A DNA stretch of 64,000 bases from CAWAVN01 sp963844315 (GCA_963844315.1 CAWJOC010000017.1:248001-312000); one strand, 5' to 3'; shown: positions 36,483-47,321, counted from the first letter of the stretch. Notes: a model not told the origin generated them from the letters alone. Numbers and translations are program-made.

Positions 36483-37493
36483 TTAGAATTGATCAATTCT
36501 CTCGCTCGAGGGGCCGCACTCAAAGATGTGCAGGCCAAAGCGGCTCGACAGTTCCTCGCAAACGCGGGTGCCTCTCACGCTGTTGCCTTTGGCATCCAAT
36601 CGGGGCGAGAAAATGCCGATTCCCAATCGTCCGGGGACGACGGCGACGATTCCCCCCGCCACGCCGCTCTTCGCCGGGATGCCCACGCGGTAGGCCCACT
36701 CCCCGGCGTAATCATACATTCCGCAACTGAGCATAATACTGAGCACGTCTTTCACGTACTCCGGGGAGATGGCCCGCTCTCCGGTGATGGGATTCAGTCC
36801 GCCATTGGCGAGCGTGGCTCCGAGCATCGCCAGGTCATGCGAGTTGACCAGGATCGAGCATTGCTGAAAGTACAATTCGAGCGATTCCTCAAAACGATCC
36901 CCGACCATTCCGAAGTTTCGCATCAAATAGCCGATGGCCCGGTTGCGGTGGCCCGTCGTGCGTTCGGACATGAATACCTGGTTGTCGATATGAACATCCC
37001 GGCCCGCATAGCGGCGGAAGAGATCCAATAGCCGGCCCACGCGGTCAGGGTAATCCTTTCCCCGGATGAGATCCGTGGTCGCGATGGCCCCCGCGTTGAC
37101 CATCGGATTGAACGGGCGGTTTGAGCCTTCATCCAGCACGATGGAATTGAAGGCTTCGCCCGTCGGTTCGACGCCCACCCGCTTCAGCACCGCTTCCCGG
37201 CCATGATCATCGAGCGCCTGCCCAAACACAAACGGTTTCGACACCGATTGAATGCTGAAAGGCTGGTTCCAATCCCCCACGTCAAACGAGCGGCCATCCA
37301 CGGTCACGATGCTGATGCCGAACCAGTCCGGGTTGGCTTTGCCCAGTTCGGGAATGTAACTGGCCACGGTTCCCTCGGCCACGCCTTTGACCTGCGAATA
37401 GAGACTTTGCAGCGTCTGGCGGAACGGCGAGATCGCGGATTTCATTTTGCCGATCAGGGCGCCGACTTCGTCGATGGGCTGTTCTTTCGACAT
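36483..37493 (-). CDS. glsA: Glutaminase
   Basis: 336 aa from the second Met (37493), matching the family N-terminus. Serine-dependent beta-lactamase-fold glutaminase: hydrolyses L-glutamine to glutamate and ammonia. Landmarks: FSIQSVSKPFVFGQAL with the nucleophile Ser and Lys (SxxK), NPMVNAGAIATTDLI, YFQQCSILVNSHDLAMLG, and GVAGGIVAVVPGRLGIG at the end. Normal length and intact, in a contig where many genes are shifted. Nothing in its neighbours suggests a specific pathway; amt (20689) is the only other nitrogen gene in the window. Confidence 0.95.
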   Translation of the reverse strand: MSKEQPIDEVGALIGKMKSAISPFRQTLQSLYSQVKGVAEGTVASYIPELGKANPDWFGISIVTVDGRSFDVGDWNQPFSIQSVSKPFVFGQALDDHGREAVLKRVGVEPTGEAFNSIVLDEGSNRPFNPMVNAGAIATTDLIRGKDYPDRVGRLLDLFRRYAGRDVHIDNQVFMSERTTGHRNRAIGYLMRNFGMVGDRFEESLELYFQQCSILVNSHDLAMLGATLANGGLNPITGERAISPEYVKDVLSIMLSCGMYDYAGEWAYRVGIPAKSGVAGGIVAVVPGRLGIGIFSPRLDAKGNSVRGTRVCEELSSRFGLHIFECGPSSERIDQF

Positions 37494-37546
37494 CGCTGGG
37501 CAGTTCAATCAGGGAATTGGGAGCGCGTAGAGAAGTTTTGCGTCGG

Positions 37547-38326
37547 TCAGGGACACTCCAAAAGAATCCGCTCCGCGATCTTTCGCAGTGAAGTGCTGAG
37601 TTCGTGCTTGGGATGGCGGTTGATGAATAATCCCGAACTGGCCAGCTCCGCCATTTCGGCCGAAAGCGGCAGGATGCCCGCCACTTCCAGGTCATAACCG
37701 GATTCGACCTGCTCGCGGAGGAATTCCCGATCCATGCTGGGCGGCACTTTGTTGATGACCACAATCGCTTTGCGGACTTCCAAGCGGCGGGCCAATTCGA
37801 CTGTGACCGAGGTCCCTTGAAAATCCTGGTTGTCCGGCCGCAAAATCAACACGAACAGGTCGGACAAGGCGATCGAAAGCAAAGTCTCTTCGTTGACGCC
37901 GGGGTGGGTATCCACCAGCAGATAGTCCAATTGCAAGCGCTCAATCAACGCATGGAATCCGTCGTTGAGCAGCGAGACATCGTAGCCTTCCCGAAGTATC
38001 CGGGCGATTTCGCCGGTTTGGATGCTGGAAGGTATCAAAAAAATCCGGGGCCGGTCGCCATCGGGCGAAACCCGGCCAATGGCGGCTTCGGTGACATCCG
38101 TGGCCGCTTCCTCGACGGAGCACCGGCCCCACAAATAATCGTTCAGCGAGTATTGAAAACTCTTGGGATCGCGGCCAAAGACGACATGGATGCCGGGCGA
38201 TTGAATGTCCGTGTCGATCACGCCCACCCGTTTTCCCGCGGAGGCAATTAAAGCGGACAGGTTGGCCGTCGTATTGGATTTCCCCGTACCGCCGCGGAAG
38301 GAATGAACCGAGATAATGTAACCCAA
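37547..38326 (-). CDS. MinD/ParA-like ATPase
   Basis: 259 aa. Deviant Walker A FRGGTGKSN at about 10-18, Walker A' GVIDTDIQSPGIHV, and Walker B-like YLLVDTHPGVNEE. These P-loop ATPases dimerise on ATP and position proteins, plasmids or envelope complexes. No ParB or MinC/E gene is near. The gene upstream, 58 bp away on the same strand, is an FHA-domain protein, so the pair may be a small signalling unit in which the FHA protein reads a phosphothreonine. The N-terminus begins IISVHSFRGGTG as in CpaE/TadZ-like members. Confidence 0.88.
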   Translation of the reverse strand: MGYIISVHSFRGGTGKSNTTANLSALIASAGKRVGVIDTDIQSPGIHVVFGRDPKSFQYSLNDYLWGRCSVEEAATDVTEAAIGRVSPDGDRPRIFLIPSSIQTGEIARILREGYDVSLLNDGFHALIERLQLDYLLVDTHPGVNEETLLSIALSDLFVLILRPDNQDFQGTSVTVELARRLEVRKAIVVINKVPPSMDREFLREQVESGYDLEVAGILPLSAEMAELASSGLFINRHPKHELSTSLRKIAERILLECP

Positions 38327-38384
38327 CCGTTTTCTCCCGCGGTGTCACTCACATGGATGCCATGCCTCGGCAAGCTCATCACCT

Positions 38385-38924
38385 TCAATGGCGGATTCGC
38401 CGCCTTTGCCGCAATTCCTCGGCCATCTCTTGCAGTCGCTGAAAATAAGGCGCTTTGACAATCTGCTCGACTTCCTGATCCCGTTGCGTCGGATCCAAGA
38501 CGAGCAGAGGCGTTGTGTCCTGGTCGAAGAACATGGTGGCCATTCCCAGTTGCGATTCTTCGTCCGATTCGAAGCAGTGGAACCTCAAGTACGGACCCCC
38601 CGGACCCAGTTGGAATACGGTATTGTCCTCCAGGTCGCAATGAAAGACCTTCTTTCCATCCACCACCGCCCCGTTTTGGCTGGGCACGCGAAGTTCCCAT
38701 TGCCCCTCATTCCATTGCAGGAAGGCGTGGGAGCGGGAGACGAACGGGCTACCGATTTGCACATCGTTATCCGTCGCCCGCCCGATGCGAATCTCGTGCA
38801 GGTCTTCAAACTCCCAACTTTGCAGCGGGTGGTTTTGGGTTGCATCAAGCAAATGGAGTGCAATGTGTGGCACGGTGGTTTCTTGACTTTGTCTGAAGGG
38901 TCCGTGGGAAGAAATTCCGTACAT
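38385..38924 (-). CDS. FHA-domain protein
   Basis: 179 aa (or from a GTG at 38873, giving the more usual start VPHIALHLLD). The FHA domain spans about 45-115: IRIGRATDNDVQI, then SRSHAFLQW and NGAVVDGKKV; the phosphothreonine-binding Arg, Ser and Asn are all present. The C-terminus is a charged helix (EMAEELRQRRR). It would bind phosphothreonine peptides made by the many Ser/Thr kinases of planctomycetes. Directly upstream of, and likely cotranscribed with, the MinD-like ATPase. Confidence 0.85.
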   Translation of the reverse strand: MYGISSHGPFRQSQETTVPHIALHLLDATQNHPLQSWEFEDLHEIRIGRATDNDVQIGSPFVSRSHAFLQWNEGQWELRVPSQNGAVVDGKKVFHCDLEDNTVFQLGPGGPYLRFHCFESDEESQLGMATMFFDQDTTPLLVLDPTQRDQEVEQIVKAPYFQRLQEMAEELRQRRRIRH

Positions 38925-39073
38925 TGCAAATATGAGTCCAATCTTCCCTCGGCAGAGACTGCGAGACGTAAGTTGCCTATTATAAATTACTTATGGCAAC
39001 AAGGCCAGGAAAGGCTGCCGAGGATCGCCTAAAAGAAAAGCATGACTGCGCATGATTTAAGCAGAAAAATCCG

Positions 39074-39686
39074 CTAGGATTCCTCCGAACGGCGGCTTTC
39101 AAGATAGTGTTCGTAGAGTCGTTGCGGATTGGTGACTTTCAATTCGACGTGGCCACACGCCCCGCAGATGTCGGCTTTCAGTTCGGAGCGTTCGATTTCC
39201 TTGAAAATCCAGGCCTCGGGATTGCCAATCACAACGGCCTTGAGCTTTCCATCCGAGTATTGTCCCTGGTCGCCAATGATCGCATTGGGAATCACGTTGG
39301 TCGAGCCACATCTGGAGCAAGAATCGCCCTGCGGAATCGTGCGCTGAGAATGGGAAACCGGTTCTGGTTCCGCGCCCTCGGAATCCATCCGCTCGGAGAC
39401 AAATCCCGGATTCCGGCTTGCCACTCCGATTCGTCCCACAGTTCCAGCAAGCCTCGAAATTGGCCTCAATGGATTCCTTGCAATTGGGACACCGCCAGGG
39501 CGTTCGGTCCCATTCGCTCTCAAGCAGTTCCGCTTCACCTTGGTCATCCGCGAAAACGGATTCCGCGGAGTCGCTGGGCGTTTCCTCCTGTTGAGGAACT
39601 TCCACCAAATTCAAGATCGCCCCGCAATCCCGGCAGATTTTGGAGCCATCATCAAACGTCTTCGAGCATTTCGGGCAAATGCGCAT
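39074..39686 (-). CDS. Zinc-ribbon protein with three CxxC modules (apparent frameshift)
   Basis: Start ATG 39686. Modules: CPKCSKTFDDGSKICRDCG at the N-terminus, then CPNCKESIEANFEACWNCG at about 67-85; after a shift near 39390 come a CSRCGSTNVIP half-ribbon and CGACGHVEL near the end (stop 39074). The joined product is about 203 aa. Between the ribbons lies an acidic linker. The C-terminal half resembles small proteins that report on nucleic acids or membranes with a ribbon plus a beta domain; function unknown. Confidence 0.7.
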
Positions 39687-39791
39687 GGATGGTCCCCTGG
39701 TTAAACGTTAACAATGAGCATTACTATGGCTCTTGCCTTTCTACCGCATTGGCTCGAACCTCTCGGTATGCAGAATCCTGCCCCGCTGTTG

Positions 39792-40445
39792 TTAATCAAA
39801 GGAGAGACCAATTTCTTCCAACCTTCTTCGCTCGCGTATTGTGGTTTCAAAATGCTTATTGTTTGGTTCCGGCAAACTGAAAACCCCTTCCTCGACACTA
39901 AAACTGGCGAGTTTCCGAAGATAAAGTTTCCAGTAGCTCAGTGGGCCGATTCCTAATCCCATCCAATCGACTTCTTCTTTCCATCTTGACCTGATTGTGA
40001 CGTGCCTCTCGGAATTCTTTCTGACTTTGTTCCCATAAAATCCTACAACCACAACCTCTCCTAAAAAATCCGAAACGTCGAGGTGATAATCCACGTCCGC
40101 TCCGGATGTCTGGACAAAGCTTTCGTTGTCAGCATTCGGCTGAACAATAAGTGACGCAGGCTTTTGACCAATCACCGTGACTTGCCTAAGGACGACTTCA
40201 GAGTAGATATGGAGTGCATCACCACAATCAAAGTTTGAGAAGACCACATTATCAAGTATGACGTTCCCTCCGATCATGCAGGTTCCGGGAGAAGTCTTGC
40301 AGTTGGCAAATTGAATGTTACGCAGCATCACCGTCCGGGGGGCGACAGGAAATAACGTGATGTCAGGAAATACATCGCCCTCGTATTTCTTATTGATTAG
40401 TGACTGATTGCCAAATTCATCCGAAGTGAATGCGAGAGTCATCAT
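39792..40445 (-). CDS. Hypothetical protein, possible short beta-helix
   Basis: 217 aa, no signal peptide. The first 110 residues show a repeated pattern of short strands (MLRNIQFANC, NVILDNVVFSNFDCG, VVLRQVTVIGQ) like a short parallel beta-helix. The rest is charged and helical, ending ERRRLEEIGLSFD. Its base composition is clearly AT-richer than its neighbours, which suggests recent acquisition. I do not recognise the family. Confidence 0.6.
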   Translation of the reverse strand: MMTLAFTSDEFGNQSLINKKYEGDVFPDITLFPVAPRTVMLRNIQFANCKTSPGTCMIGGNVILDNVVFSNFDCGDALHIYSEVVLRQVTVIGQKPASLIVQPNADNESFVQTSGADVDYHLDVSDFLGEVVVVGFYGNKVRKNSERHVTIRSRWKEEVDWMGLGIGPLSYWKLYLRKLASFSVEEGVFSLPEPNNKHFETTIRERRRLEEIGLSFD

Positions 40446-40534
40446 AGCAGCCCCCTATCTCAAATTGCCGAATTTCGCTGGATTCACTTTAAGCATCCTT
40501 ATTTTTGGAAGTGCAATGTCCCTTGCAGCGGAAC

Positions 40535-42181
40535 CTACTTTTGCCCTTTCAGCACCTCCCGCGCTTTCCAGAGGGATTCCAGCACGTAGTCTACGTATTG
40601 CTCATCGGAGAAGGGGCTCATGATGTAGGATTTTAAGGCCACGATGGGTTCGCCGTAGTCGGTTTCTCTATAGCAGTCGGTGAGGGAGATGACGACGCCT
40701 TTGCCTTCGAGGGCATCCGCTTGGATCAAGTCGAAGATGCGGAGGTTGTATTCGTTGTGCTGTCTGAGTTGGTCGCGGTAGGTGGGGTCGGTACGTTCGC
40801 GTTCGGGGACGGTGAAGGTGTCCACACCGTCGGGATAGACGCGGAACAATGTCACCGGGCCGAAGTTTCCCCGGTTCAGCACCGTGGTGGCGGCGTGGGC
40901 TTCGAGATGCTCTCTTAAAATCTCGGCCATTGTCATCAAGTGTCCCAAGAGTGCCCGGAGACCGTTTTTGCCGAACAGCCGCAGATTCGCGAGAGCGGCC
41001 ATCGGGCCGGAACCGCTGCGGGTGGTTTCCAAGGTGTATTTGCCGGGGTGATGCTGGCCGGATTGAAAGAGGTAGGGCATCGCGGATTCATCCCTGGCGA
41101 TGAGTTTCAAATCCTCCGCGTTTTTGCAAATGAAGGAACTTGACACATACGGGGCAAAGCCGGTCTTGTGGTAGTCGATGCCGATGGAATCCGCGAGATG
41201 GAGATGCTTGATCCTGCGGGCGGCGTGGGCGATGGCCCGGACTGTCCGATGCCGAAAGCCCAGGGCGTTGGCTTCGTAGTCGTAATCGCTGAACACGCTC
41301 CAAGCCCAGCCGATGACGGCATCGGCGTGGATGTGCGGCAGGTAATCCAAGGAAAACTCATGGGCCAACTCGTCCCGCAGCTCGCGGATGGCTTCCAGGT
41401 CATCCAGGCCAAAGGCGTCGGTCGTGCCCATCGTGGCGATGATGGCGGCGATCTTTCGGCCATCTTTCAAGAGGCTCCTGAGATGCGATTCCAGGAGGCA
41501 GGGACGGATTTCGTTATCCAAGGTGGAAGGCACTTCGATCACATTGTCCTCGCCCAGCCCCAGCCAATTGGCGATGGTCTTATTGGCATAGTGGGCTTGC
41601 TCGGAACAGACCAGGACGGGCTTTTCGCATAGCCCGCGCTTTTTCGTGCCGGGGCAGGCTTTTTCCAGACCGATCTTGACGCCATAAAGCAGCGTGCCGG
41701 TCCCGCCAAACGTAAATAGGCCCCCCGCGGTTTGCGGATCATATCCTAATAGGTTGGCGGTGATGGAGACGGCTTCAACTTCGGCGAGCGCGACCTTGCG
41801 GGAGGATTCATCGCTGCACAAATTCGGGTTATAGATCGAAGGCAGCATGCCGCCAATGATGCTGGGAATCGTCGGCGACGGGACCACATTGATCTGCGAG
41901 CGCGGATGCCCCCAGATGAACATGCCGGAGAGATGCTCGACCAGCATCGCGGTGACTTCTTCCAAGGACTGCGGACCTTCGTGCAAACGCTCCCGGCGGG
42001 CGGCCTCGTAATCCAACTCCTGCGGCTGGCCCAAGACCGGCGTGCTGGACTTCATCTGATCGACTTGATCGAGTGCCCGCAAAAACGAAAACACAAAGTA
42101 TGCATCGTGGACGCGGTTAGACACTGGCTGCGGAAACGATTGCCTCAGCGATTCGACGATTTCACGGTAGGGTGCGGTCAT
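40535..42181 (-). CDS. PLP-dependent group II decarboxylase/aminotransferase-like enzyme
   Basis: 548 aa. Fold type I PLP enzyme of the glutamate/aromatic-amino-acid decarboxylase family: GGLFTFGGTGTLLYGVKIGL (cofactor phosphate loop), ACSEQAH-like CSEQAHYANKT with the ring-stacking His, HADAVIGWAW with the Asp that holds the pyridine N, and DYHKTGFAPY with the Schiff-base Lys. Substrate cannot be told (glutamate, diaminobutyrate and aromatic amino acids are all possible). Intact. Single gene between an AT-rich hypothetical and a divergent TolB-like gene. Confidence 0.88.
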   Translation of the reverse strand: MTAPYREIVESLRQSFPQPVSNRVHDAYFVFSFLRALDQVDQMKSSTPVLGQPQELDYEAARRERLHEGPQSLEEVTAMLVEHLSGMFIWGHPRSQINVVPSPTIPSIIGGMLPSIYNPNLCSDESSRKVALAEVEAVSITANLLGYDPQTAGGLFTFGGTGTLLYGVKIGLEKACPGTKKRGLCEKPVLVCSEQAHYANKTIANWLGLGEDNVIEVPSTLDNEIRPCLLESHLRSLLKDGRKIAAIIATMGTTDAFGLDDLEAIRELRDELAHEFSLDYLPHIHADAVIGWAWSVFSDYDYEANALGFRHRTVRAIAHAARRIKHLHLADSIGIDYHKTGFAPYVSSSFICKNAEDLKLIARDESAMPYLFQSGQHHPGKYTLETTRSGSGPMAALANLRLFGKNGLRALLGHLMTMAEILREHLEAHAATTVLNRGNFGPVTLFRVYPDGVDTFTVPERERTDPTYRDQLRQHNEYNLRIFDLIQADALEGKGVVISLTDCYRETDYGEPIVALKSYIMSPFSDEQYVDYVLESLWKAREVLKGQK

Positions 42182-42364
42182 GATTCCTCAGCGGTCAGAG
42201 TTTGAAGGCGAGCAGACCAACCTTCGGTCGGTGCCCGCGTCAGCCCCAGGAGTTCTTGAAGTTGTGAACCGGCAAACTCATGGGGCTGATGCCCCACGCT
42301 CGCCTTGTTGAGTTTGTTTTCGTAAAGTGTGGTCAGTCTATTGTAGGGAATCCAGTCCGATTGA

Positions 42365-43428
42365 ATGAGGATCAACGTGCTTAAACACTTTTTGATGATG
42401 GTGGCTTTTTTCAGCGTAACAGTTTTCCTCCCGGCGCAGGAACCGGAGGCTTCCGAGGGAGAAGAAAAATATCTCGGCAATGCCCGGCAGGTGACGTTTG
42501 GGCTTCCTCGCGCGGGGAAGGGTATTTCTCGCCGGATGGAAAGTCCATCGTGTACCAGGCGTATCCGGTGGGGTATCCGTTCTATCAAATCTATACGCAA
42601 CCTTTGGATTCCAAGGACCCCATGCGGATCAGTCCCGGCCGCGGGCGGACGACGTGCGCGTATTTCACTCCCGACGGCAAAAAGATCATGTTCGCCTCCG
42701 CCCATACCAACCCCCAGATGGAACGCGACGAACTCGAGGCCCGGAAGATCGCGGCGGAAGGCGGCCGGCGGCGGTATCAGTGGGACTTCGATGCCTCGAT
42801 GGACATCTACACGGTGGACCGCGACGGCACGAACCTCAAACGACTGACCGATGCCGAGGGCTACGACGCCGAGGGCAGTTATTCCGCCGATGGCAAGCAA
42901 ATTGTCTTCACCTCAACCCGCGATGGCGACCCGGATCTTTACATCATGAACGCCGATGGTTCCGGCGTCAGGCAACTGACGAACGTGGATGGTTACGATG
43001 GCGGGCCGTTTTTCTCGCCGGATGACCAATGGGTGATCTTCCGCAGCGACCGTCAGAAAGAGCACATGCTGCAACTGTTCGCGATTTCCGCCGATGGCAA
43101 AACCGAAGTGCAACTGACCGACAACCTCGACCACGTCAATTGGTGCCCTTACTTTCATCCGTCCGGCAAGTATCTGATCTGGTCGGGCGCCGATTACAGC
43201 AAAGGTCCGGTCGGAGCGCACTTCCAGCTTTTCACGATGGAAATTGAATCCGACAAGACCCGTTTCAAAGGCGGCAAGGTCACGCAGATTACTCAAAAGC
43301 CCGTCGCCAACGTGTTGCCGGTATTCAGCCCCGATGGAACCAAACTGATGTGGACCTCCACCCGCACGTCTGATGGATCAAGCCAGCTTTGGATCGCGGA
43401 TTGGCTGCGTGAGACGGAGACCAAGTAA
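42365..43428 (+). CDS. TolB-like WD40/PD40 beta-propeller protein (one apparent frameshift)
   Basis: ATG 42365 gives a signal peptide (LMMVAFFSVTVFLPAQ) and KYLGNARQVTFG. A shift near 42510 leads into the propeller: FSPDGKSIVYQAYP-type start, YFTPDGKKIMFASAHTN, YSADGKQIVFTSTRDGDPDL, FSPDDQWVIFRSDR, FSPDGTKLMWTSTRT. Joined length about 354 aa. These PD40 propellers are periplasmic and often bind or sense other proteins; planctomycetes encode many. No Tol-Pal partners are near. Confidence 0.8.
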
Positions 43429-43565
43429 AGGAAAGTCCCAAGCCGACCGCTTGCGGTCGGAACCGACGCCGAAGGCGTTGGCTTGGAGGTAGGCTCTGTC
43501 TCAAAACACCCACCGCACTAAAAAGTGGCCGGGGTCGAGCGAAGCGAGCCCCCGGGATGGCAGAG

Positions 43566-43614
43566 TCTGTGGGGTCGCTTCGCTCCACCACAGCCACCCA
43601 GATTTGGGTTTTGA
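43566..43614. repeat. Dispersed 49-bp element, copy 1
   Basis: TCTGTGGGGTCGCTTCGCTC... matches 63921-63969 with 2 mismatches in 49. Internal arms TGTGG / CCACA form a hairpin. Just upstream (43491-43507) lies AGGCTCTGTCTCAAAAC, the inverse of the right end of the other copy, so the full element seems to have terminal inverted repeats. No gene lies in 43429-43621. Confidence 0.75.
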
Positions 43615-43621
43615 AAAAAGC

Positions 43622-45542
43622 TTAAAGTTTCGGCGGTGGCGGCGGAGTGGGTTGTTTCTTGGCGGAGGGTTTGGGCGGGCCTTGGAAATAAGCGCGGAAC
43701 TGTACGCCGGATTTGCGGGCCAGTTCCCATTCCGCCCGCCGGGACCAGGGGGAACCAGGGTGTTCCGCCTTGACCTTTTCGAGACCCGCCACGGCCTCGT
43801 CATAAACTTGCTGGAGTTCTTCGGGGGTCACGCCGAGCAGTTTTTGCTGCAAGTCATCGGGCATGACGAACTCCGAGGGATCCTCTTGAATGTACCAGCG
43901 GTTGAGCTTGGGGTTTTTCTGAAGCTCGGCCGGGATGCCTTTGCGGGCGAATTGCTCAAGGCCGATGGCATACTCAAACAGCCGGACCTGATACCAGAGC
44001 AGTTGGGCGGAGATCAGATCGTAATTGGCCCGCCAACGCCTGGAGGGTTCCGAATCCCGTTGGTCCTTCACCCGGCCCAAATGCCTTCGGGCTTGCTGCA
44101 TCACGACGAGGATTGTTTTAACCTGCTGCAATCGCTCTTGCACTTGGGGACCGTAGTTGGCGGGGTCGGTGTTAAAGCGTTCGCGGGTTTCCTCGGGGTC
44201 GGGAATTTCCAGGCCCTTGACGTTGGGATCATAAGGATTGAGCATCACGATCACGTCCCAAATCGCCTTGCGGAATTCGCTTTCGTCGCGATGGTCTTGG
44301 TAATTGCCGCGCAAGCTAAGATCGGGCAGATACTCCCGGAGGTTCAGCATGGCATTTTCGCGGTTGTCCAGGTCGTTCAGATTTTCCTGCTCGCCCGGCA
44401 GTTGGAAGAAAATACCGTTGGTCATCTTGCACAGGCGGACTTGCTCATAAGGACCAAAGCCGCTCATCTGGCCATCCCTTCGGCGGCGAAAGCCCCCGTA
44501 TTGGAGTTGCTCGGCGAAGGGGGTTTCGGGACCTCTGCGAATAGGCAGATAAAACAGGCGCCCGGTCACCGGTTGCTTCCAGCGGACGTGGGCATAGAGC
44601 GACCCAAACACCGATTCCCGGCCCAGAATATAAATCGGAGCATCGGCGGTCTTGGCTTCTCTCAGGGCCTCTTCGACGAGATGGCCATCATCGCCGGATT
44701 CATCGCTGACCACGACCAGGACCAATTTGCGCTTGGCCCGCGACGCCATGAGCTTGTACTCTTTGACGACTTGAATAATCGCCGCGTGCAAGTTTTCCGT
44801 GCCGTTTTTTTCCAGAGGGATTTTCTCGATCGCGGCCATAAGGTCTTCGGGGTTCCCCGTCGGCTCCGGGGTTTGCTTATGCGGCGACTCGCCGAAACTT
44901 GTAATGGCCGTCAGCAGAATGTCTTGCAGTTTTTTCTTGCCGCCTATCGTCTTGGCATCGCTTTCGACCAGGCGCAGCTCTTCGTAAACCCGCTTGAGAC
45001 GGTCTTTGATTTCCTTTTGGTCGTCCTTCATGCTTTCGGATTCGTCGAACATCCAGACGACCAGCAGTTTATCCGTTCTGAGCAGCCGGATCAGTTCGCG
45101 GGTCAACCGGTCGAGGGCATCGCCGTAGCCTTCCACCACCGCCCCGACTTCTCCCAGTGACCTCGGCCTGGCCTAACTCCAAAGCCAACACCTCGGCCCC
45201 GGGCAGCGTCTGGGCGGCGAGGTTGACGCGGACTTTCGGGGCATCAAACGTTTGCTCGATTTCGATTTTTTTGGTGGCGGTCAACGGTGCATTGGAACCG
45301 CCCACGGCCGTCGCCGAAACGCTGCCAGGGACGAAATTCAAAGTGGTCGCGGAGACTTTTTGCTCATCCAGTTCTTGAACGACTTCTTCCATCAGCCGGT
45401 CTTCGTCCAAGAGAACCGTTTCCACGTCAAACACTTCTTCCGCGATGGGGAGTGTGAGGACAATCGACCACAGCGCGAATAAAATCAGGGCATGGACAAT
45501 CGTGGAAATCACAAAGGAAGGAGCGATTTGCCGGACCTTCAT
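43622..45542 (-). CDS. von Willebrand A-domain membrane protein (one apparent frameshift)
   Basis: Starts at 45542 (MKVRQIAPS) with a membrane helix (about 10-30) and an acidic linker with VLLDEDRLMEEVVQELDEQ. A shift near 45155 leads to the vWA domain: VVWMFDESESMKDDQ (DxSxS MIDAS), then TENLHAAI and VVVSDESGDDG. The C-terminal 200 residues are helical with a Pro-rich end. Joined length about 640 aa. vWA domains bind ligands through a metal; here the domain faces the periplasm. Function unknown. Confidence 0.8.
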
Positions 45543-45853
45543 AGAACACAGTCCTCGAAGATGATCGCGATTGGCGGGAACGCCAAGACTGGGAACGATG
45601 CTGACGTTAGCCAACCAGAGCAAGACAGGCCCATGTCAAAAGAAGAAAGGTTCCTGACAGCATGCCATGATGCGGCATTACTGTCAAGGTTTTCAAACTT
45701 GAGGCACTGGGTCAGTTTGGTGACCTTGATCGTAACCCGAAGCGTAAGGGAGGGCCGAAGTGATTCCCTCGCTTTCGCTTCGGGTTATGATAGGAACGGC
45801 ACATCTGCAATTTCTACAAAGTGTCTCGATCCCGCTGGGGGACTGGTTCATCA
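45543..45853. other. Intergenic, nothing recognised
   Basis: 311 bp between the vWA gene and the end of the second DUF1501 gene. I see no supported gene and no palindrome as strong as those elsewhere. It holds the vWA promoter region. Confidence 0.5.
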
Positions 45854-47301
45854 TCACGCCAGAATCTTCGATAGCACATGCCCGTGCACGTTGGTCAGGC
45901 GGCGCTGGATTCCGTTGTGGTAATAGGTCAAGCGGGTGTGGTCGATGCCCAGGAGGTGCAGGATCGTGGCGTGGAAGTCGTGAACGTCGACGGGGTTTTC
46001 CGCAGCCTTCCAGCCGATTTCATCGGATGTGCCGTAAGCCATGCCGTGCTTCAGTCCCGCCCCGGCCAGCCAGACGCTGAACACGTCCGCGTTGTGGTCG
46101 CGGCCCGGCCCGGCTTTGTCCCCGGCGCTCTCGGCGTAGGGCGTGCGGCCAAATTCGGTGTTGAACACCACGAGCGTATCTTCCAGCATGCCCCGCTGCG
46201 CAGATCCTTGAGCAGCGCCGCGACGGGCTGGTCGATCTTCTTGGATTCGCGGGTGTGGTTGTCCTTCACGTTGCCGTGGGCGTCCCAATGGACATCCATC
46301 CCAAACGCCGCCCCGCTCCAAAGCTGCACGAACCGCACTCCGCGCTCGACCAACCGCCGGGCCAACAGGCAAGACCGGGCGAAGTCCGCACAGTCTTTGT
46401 TCTCAACGCCGTACATCTTTAGGGTCTCGGCGGTTTCCTGGGCGAACTCCGCCGCTTCGGGAATGGCGAGTTGCATGCGGGCGGCCAGCTCGTAACTGCG
46501 AATCCGGCTTTCAAGGGCATCGGCTTCGCCGCGTTCTTCAAGATGGCGGCGGTTCAATTTTTCCAAGGCCGCAAAGCGGGCGGCTTGCGTGTCGGAATCG
46601 ATCTTGGTCGACGGCATGCAGATCCCGCACGGGCGAGCCTTGGGTGTTCAGCACCACGCCTTGATGACGGGCCGGGCAAAAATCCGCTCGACCAGTTGTT
46701 CGCCCCGCCCGTGGGCAGCGACCGGCTATCGGGAAGCACCACGAACGTCGGCAGGTTGTCGACTTCGCTCCCTAAACCGTAAGACACCCAAGTCCCGGCG
46801 GCGGGAAAGCCCAGCGTGCGAAACCCGCTGTTGGCTTCGTAGGTCGCGGGCGTGTGGTTCCCGGTTCCCGACCACATCGAATTGATGACGGTGAGTTCAT
46901 CGGCGACCTGGGCCAGTTCCGGAAACACCTCCGAAATCCACAGCCCGCTTTGGCCATGCTGCTTGAATGCAAAGTGAGCTTTGTGCATCCGCCCCAAGCG
47001 GCCCATGAAACTCTCGGCCCCTTCCGGCGGCGTTTTGCCGTGAACCTTTTCCAAGGCGGGTTTATGGTCGAACGTATCGACCTGGACTTAACCCGCCTTG
47101 CAGGAAGATCTGAATCACCCGCCGGGCTTTGGGCGGATGGTGCGGCGGCGGATCGGAGGCTTCGCCGGGGGTTCTCGCCGCTCTCGCTTCCTTGGCAAGC
47201 AAGGAAGAGATTGCAATCCCACCCAAGCCGCCAGCGAATGATTGGAGGAGATGTCTGCGGCTCAATGTTTCGCAGCTGATGGATTCTTCGGGATTTGGCA
47301 T
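45854..47301 (-). CDS. DUF1501 protein, second copy (three apparent frameshifts)
   Basis: ATG 47301 gives LSRRHLLQSFAGGLGGIAIS, a Tat signal. The product then continues in other frames: DHKPALEKVHGKTPPEG (shift at about 47080), SYELAARMQLAIPEAAEF (shift at about 46670), MLEDTLVVFNTEFGRTPYAE and VHDFHATILHLLGIDHTRL (shift at about 46200) to the stop at 45854. Joined length about 480 aa. Same family as 10553-11962 and likewise downstream of a DUF1549/1553 gene. The count of shifts in a gene with otherwise perfect motifs argues for read errors. Confidence 0.82.
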
Positions 47302-47321
47302 TCGTCATTCCTTGGTCCTGA

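Noticed and set aside
37547..38326. MinD-like gene as a plasmid partition gene
   Set aside because: No parB, parS-like repeats, replication gene or origin are near; the neighbour is an FHA gene.
43604..45160. 518-aa plus-strand ORF
   Set aside because: Antisense shadow of the vWA gene, which has the DxSxS site.
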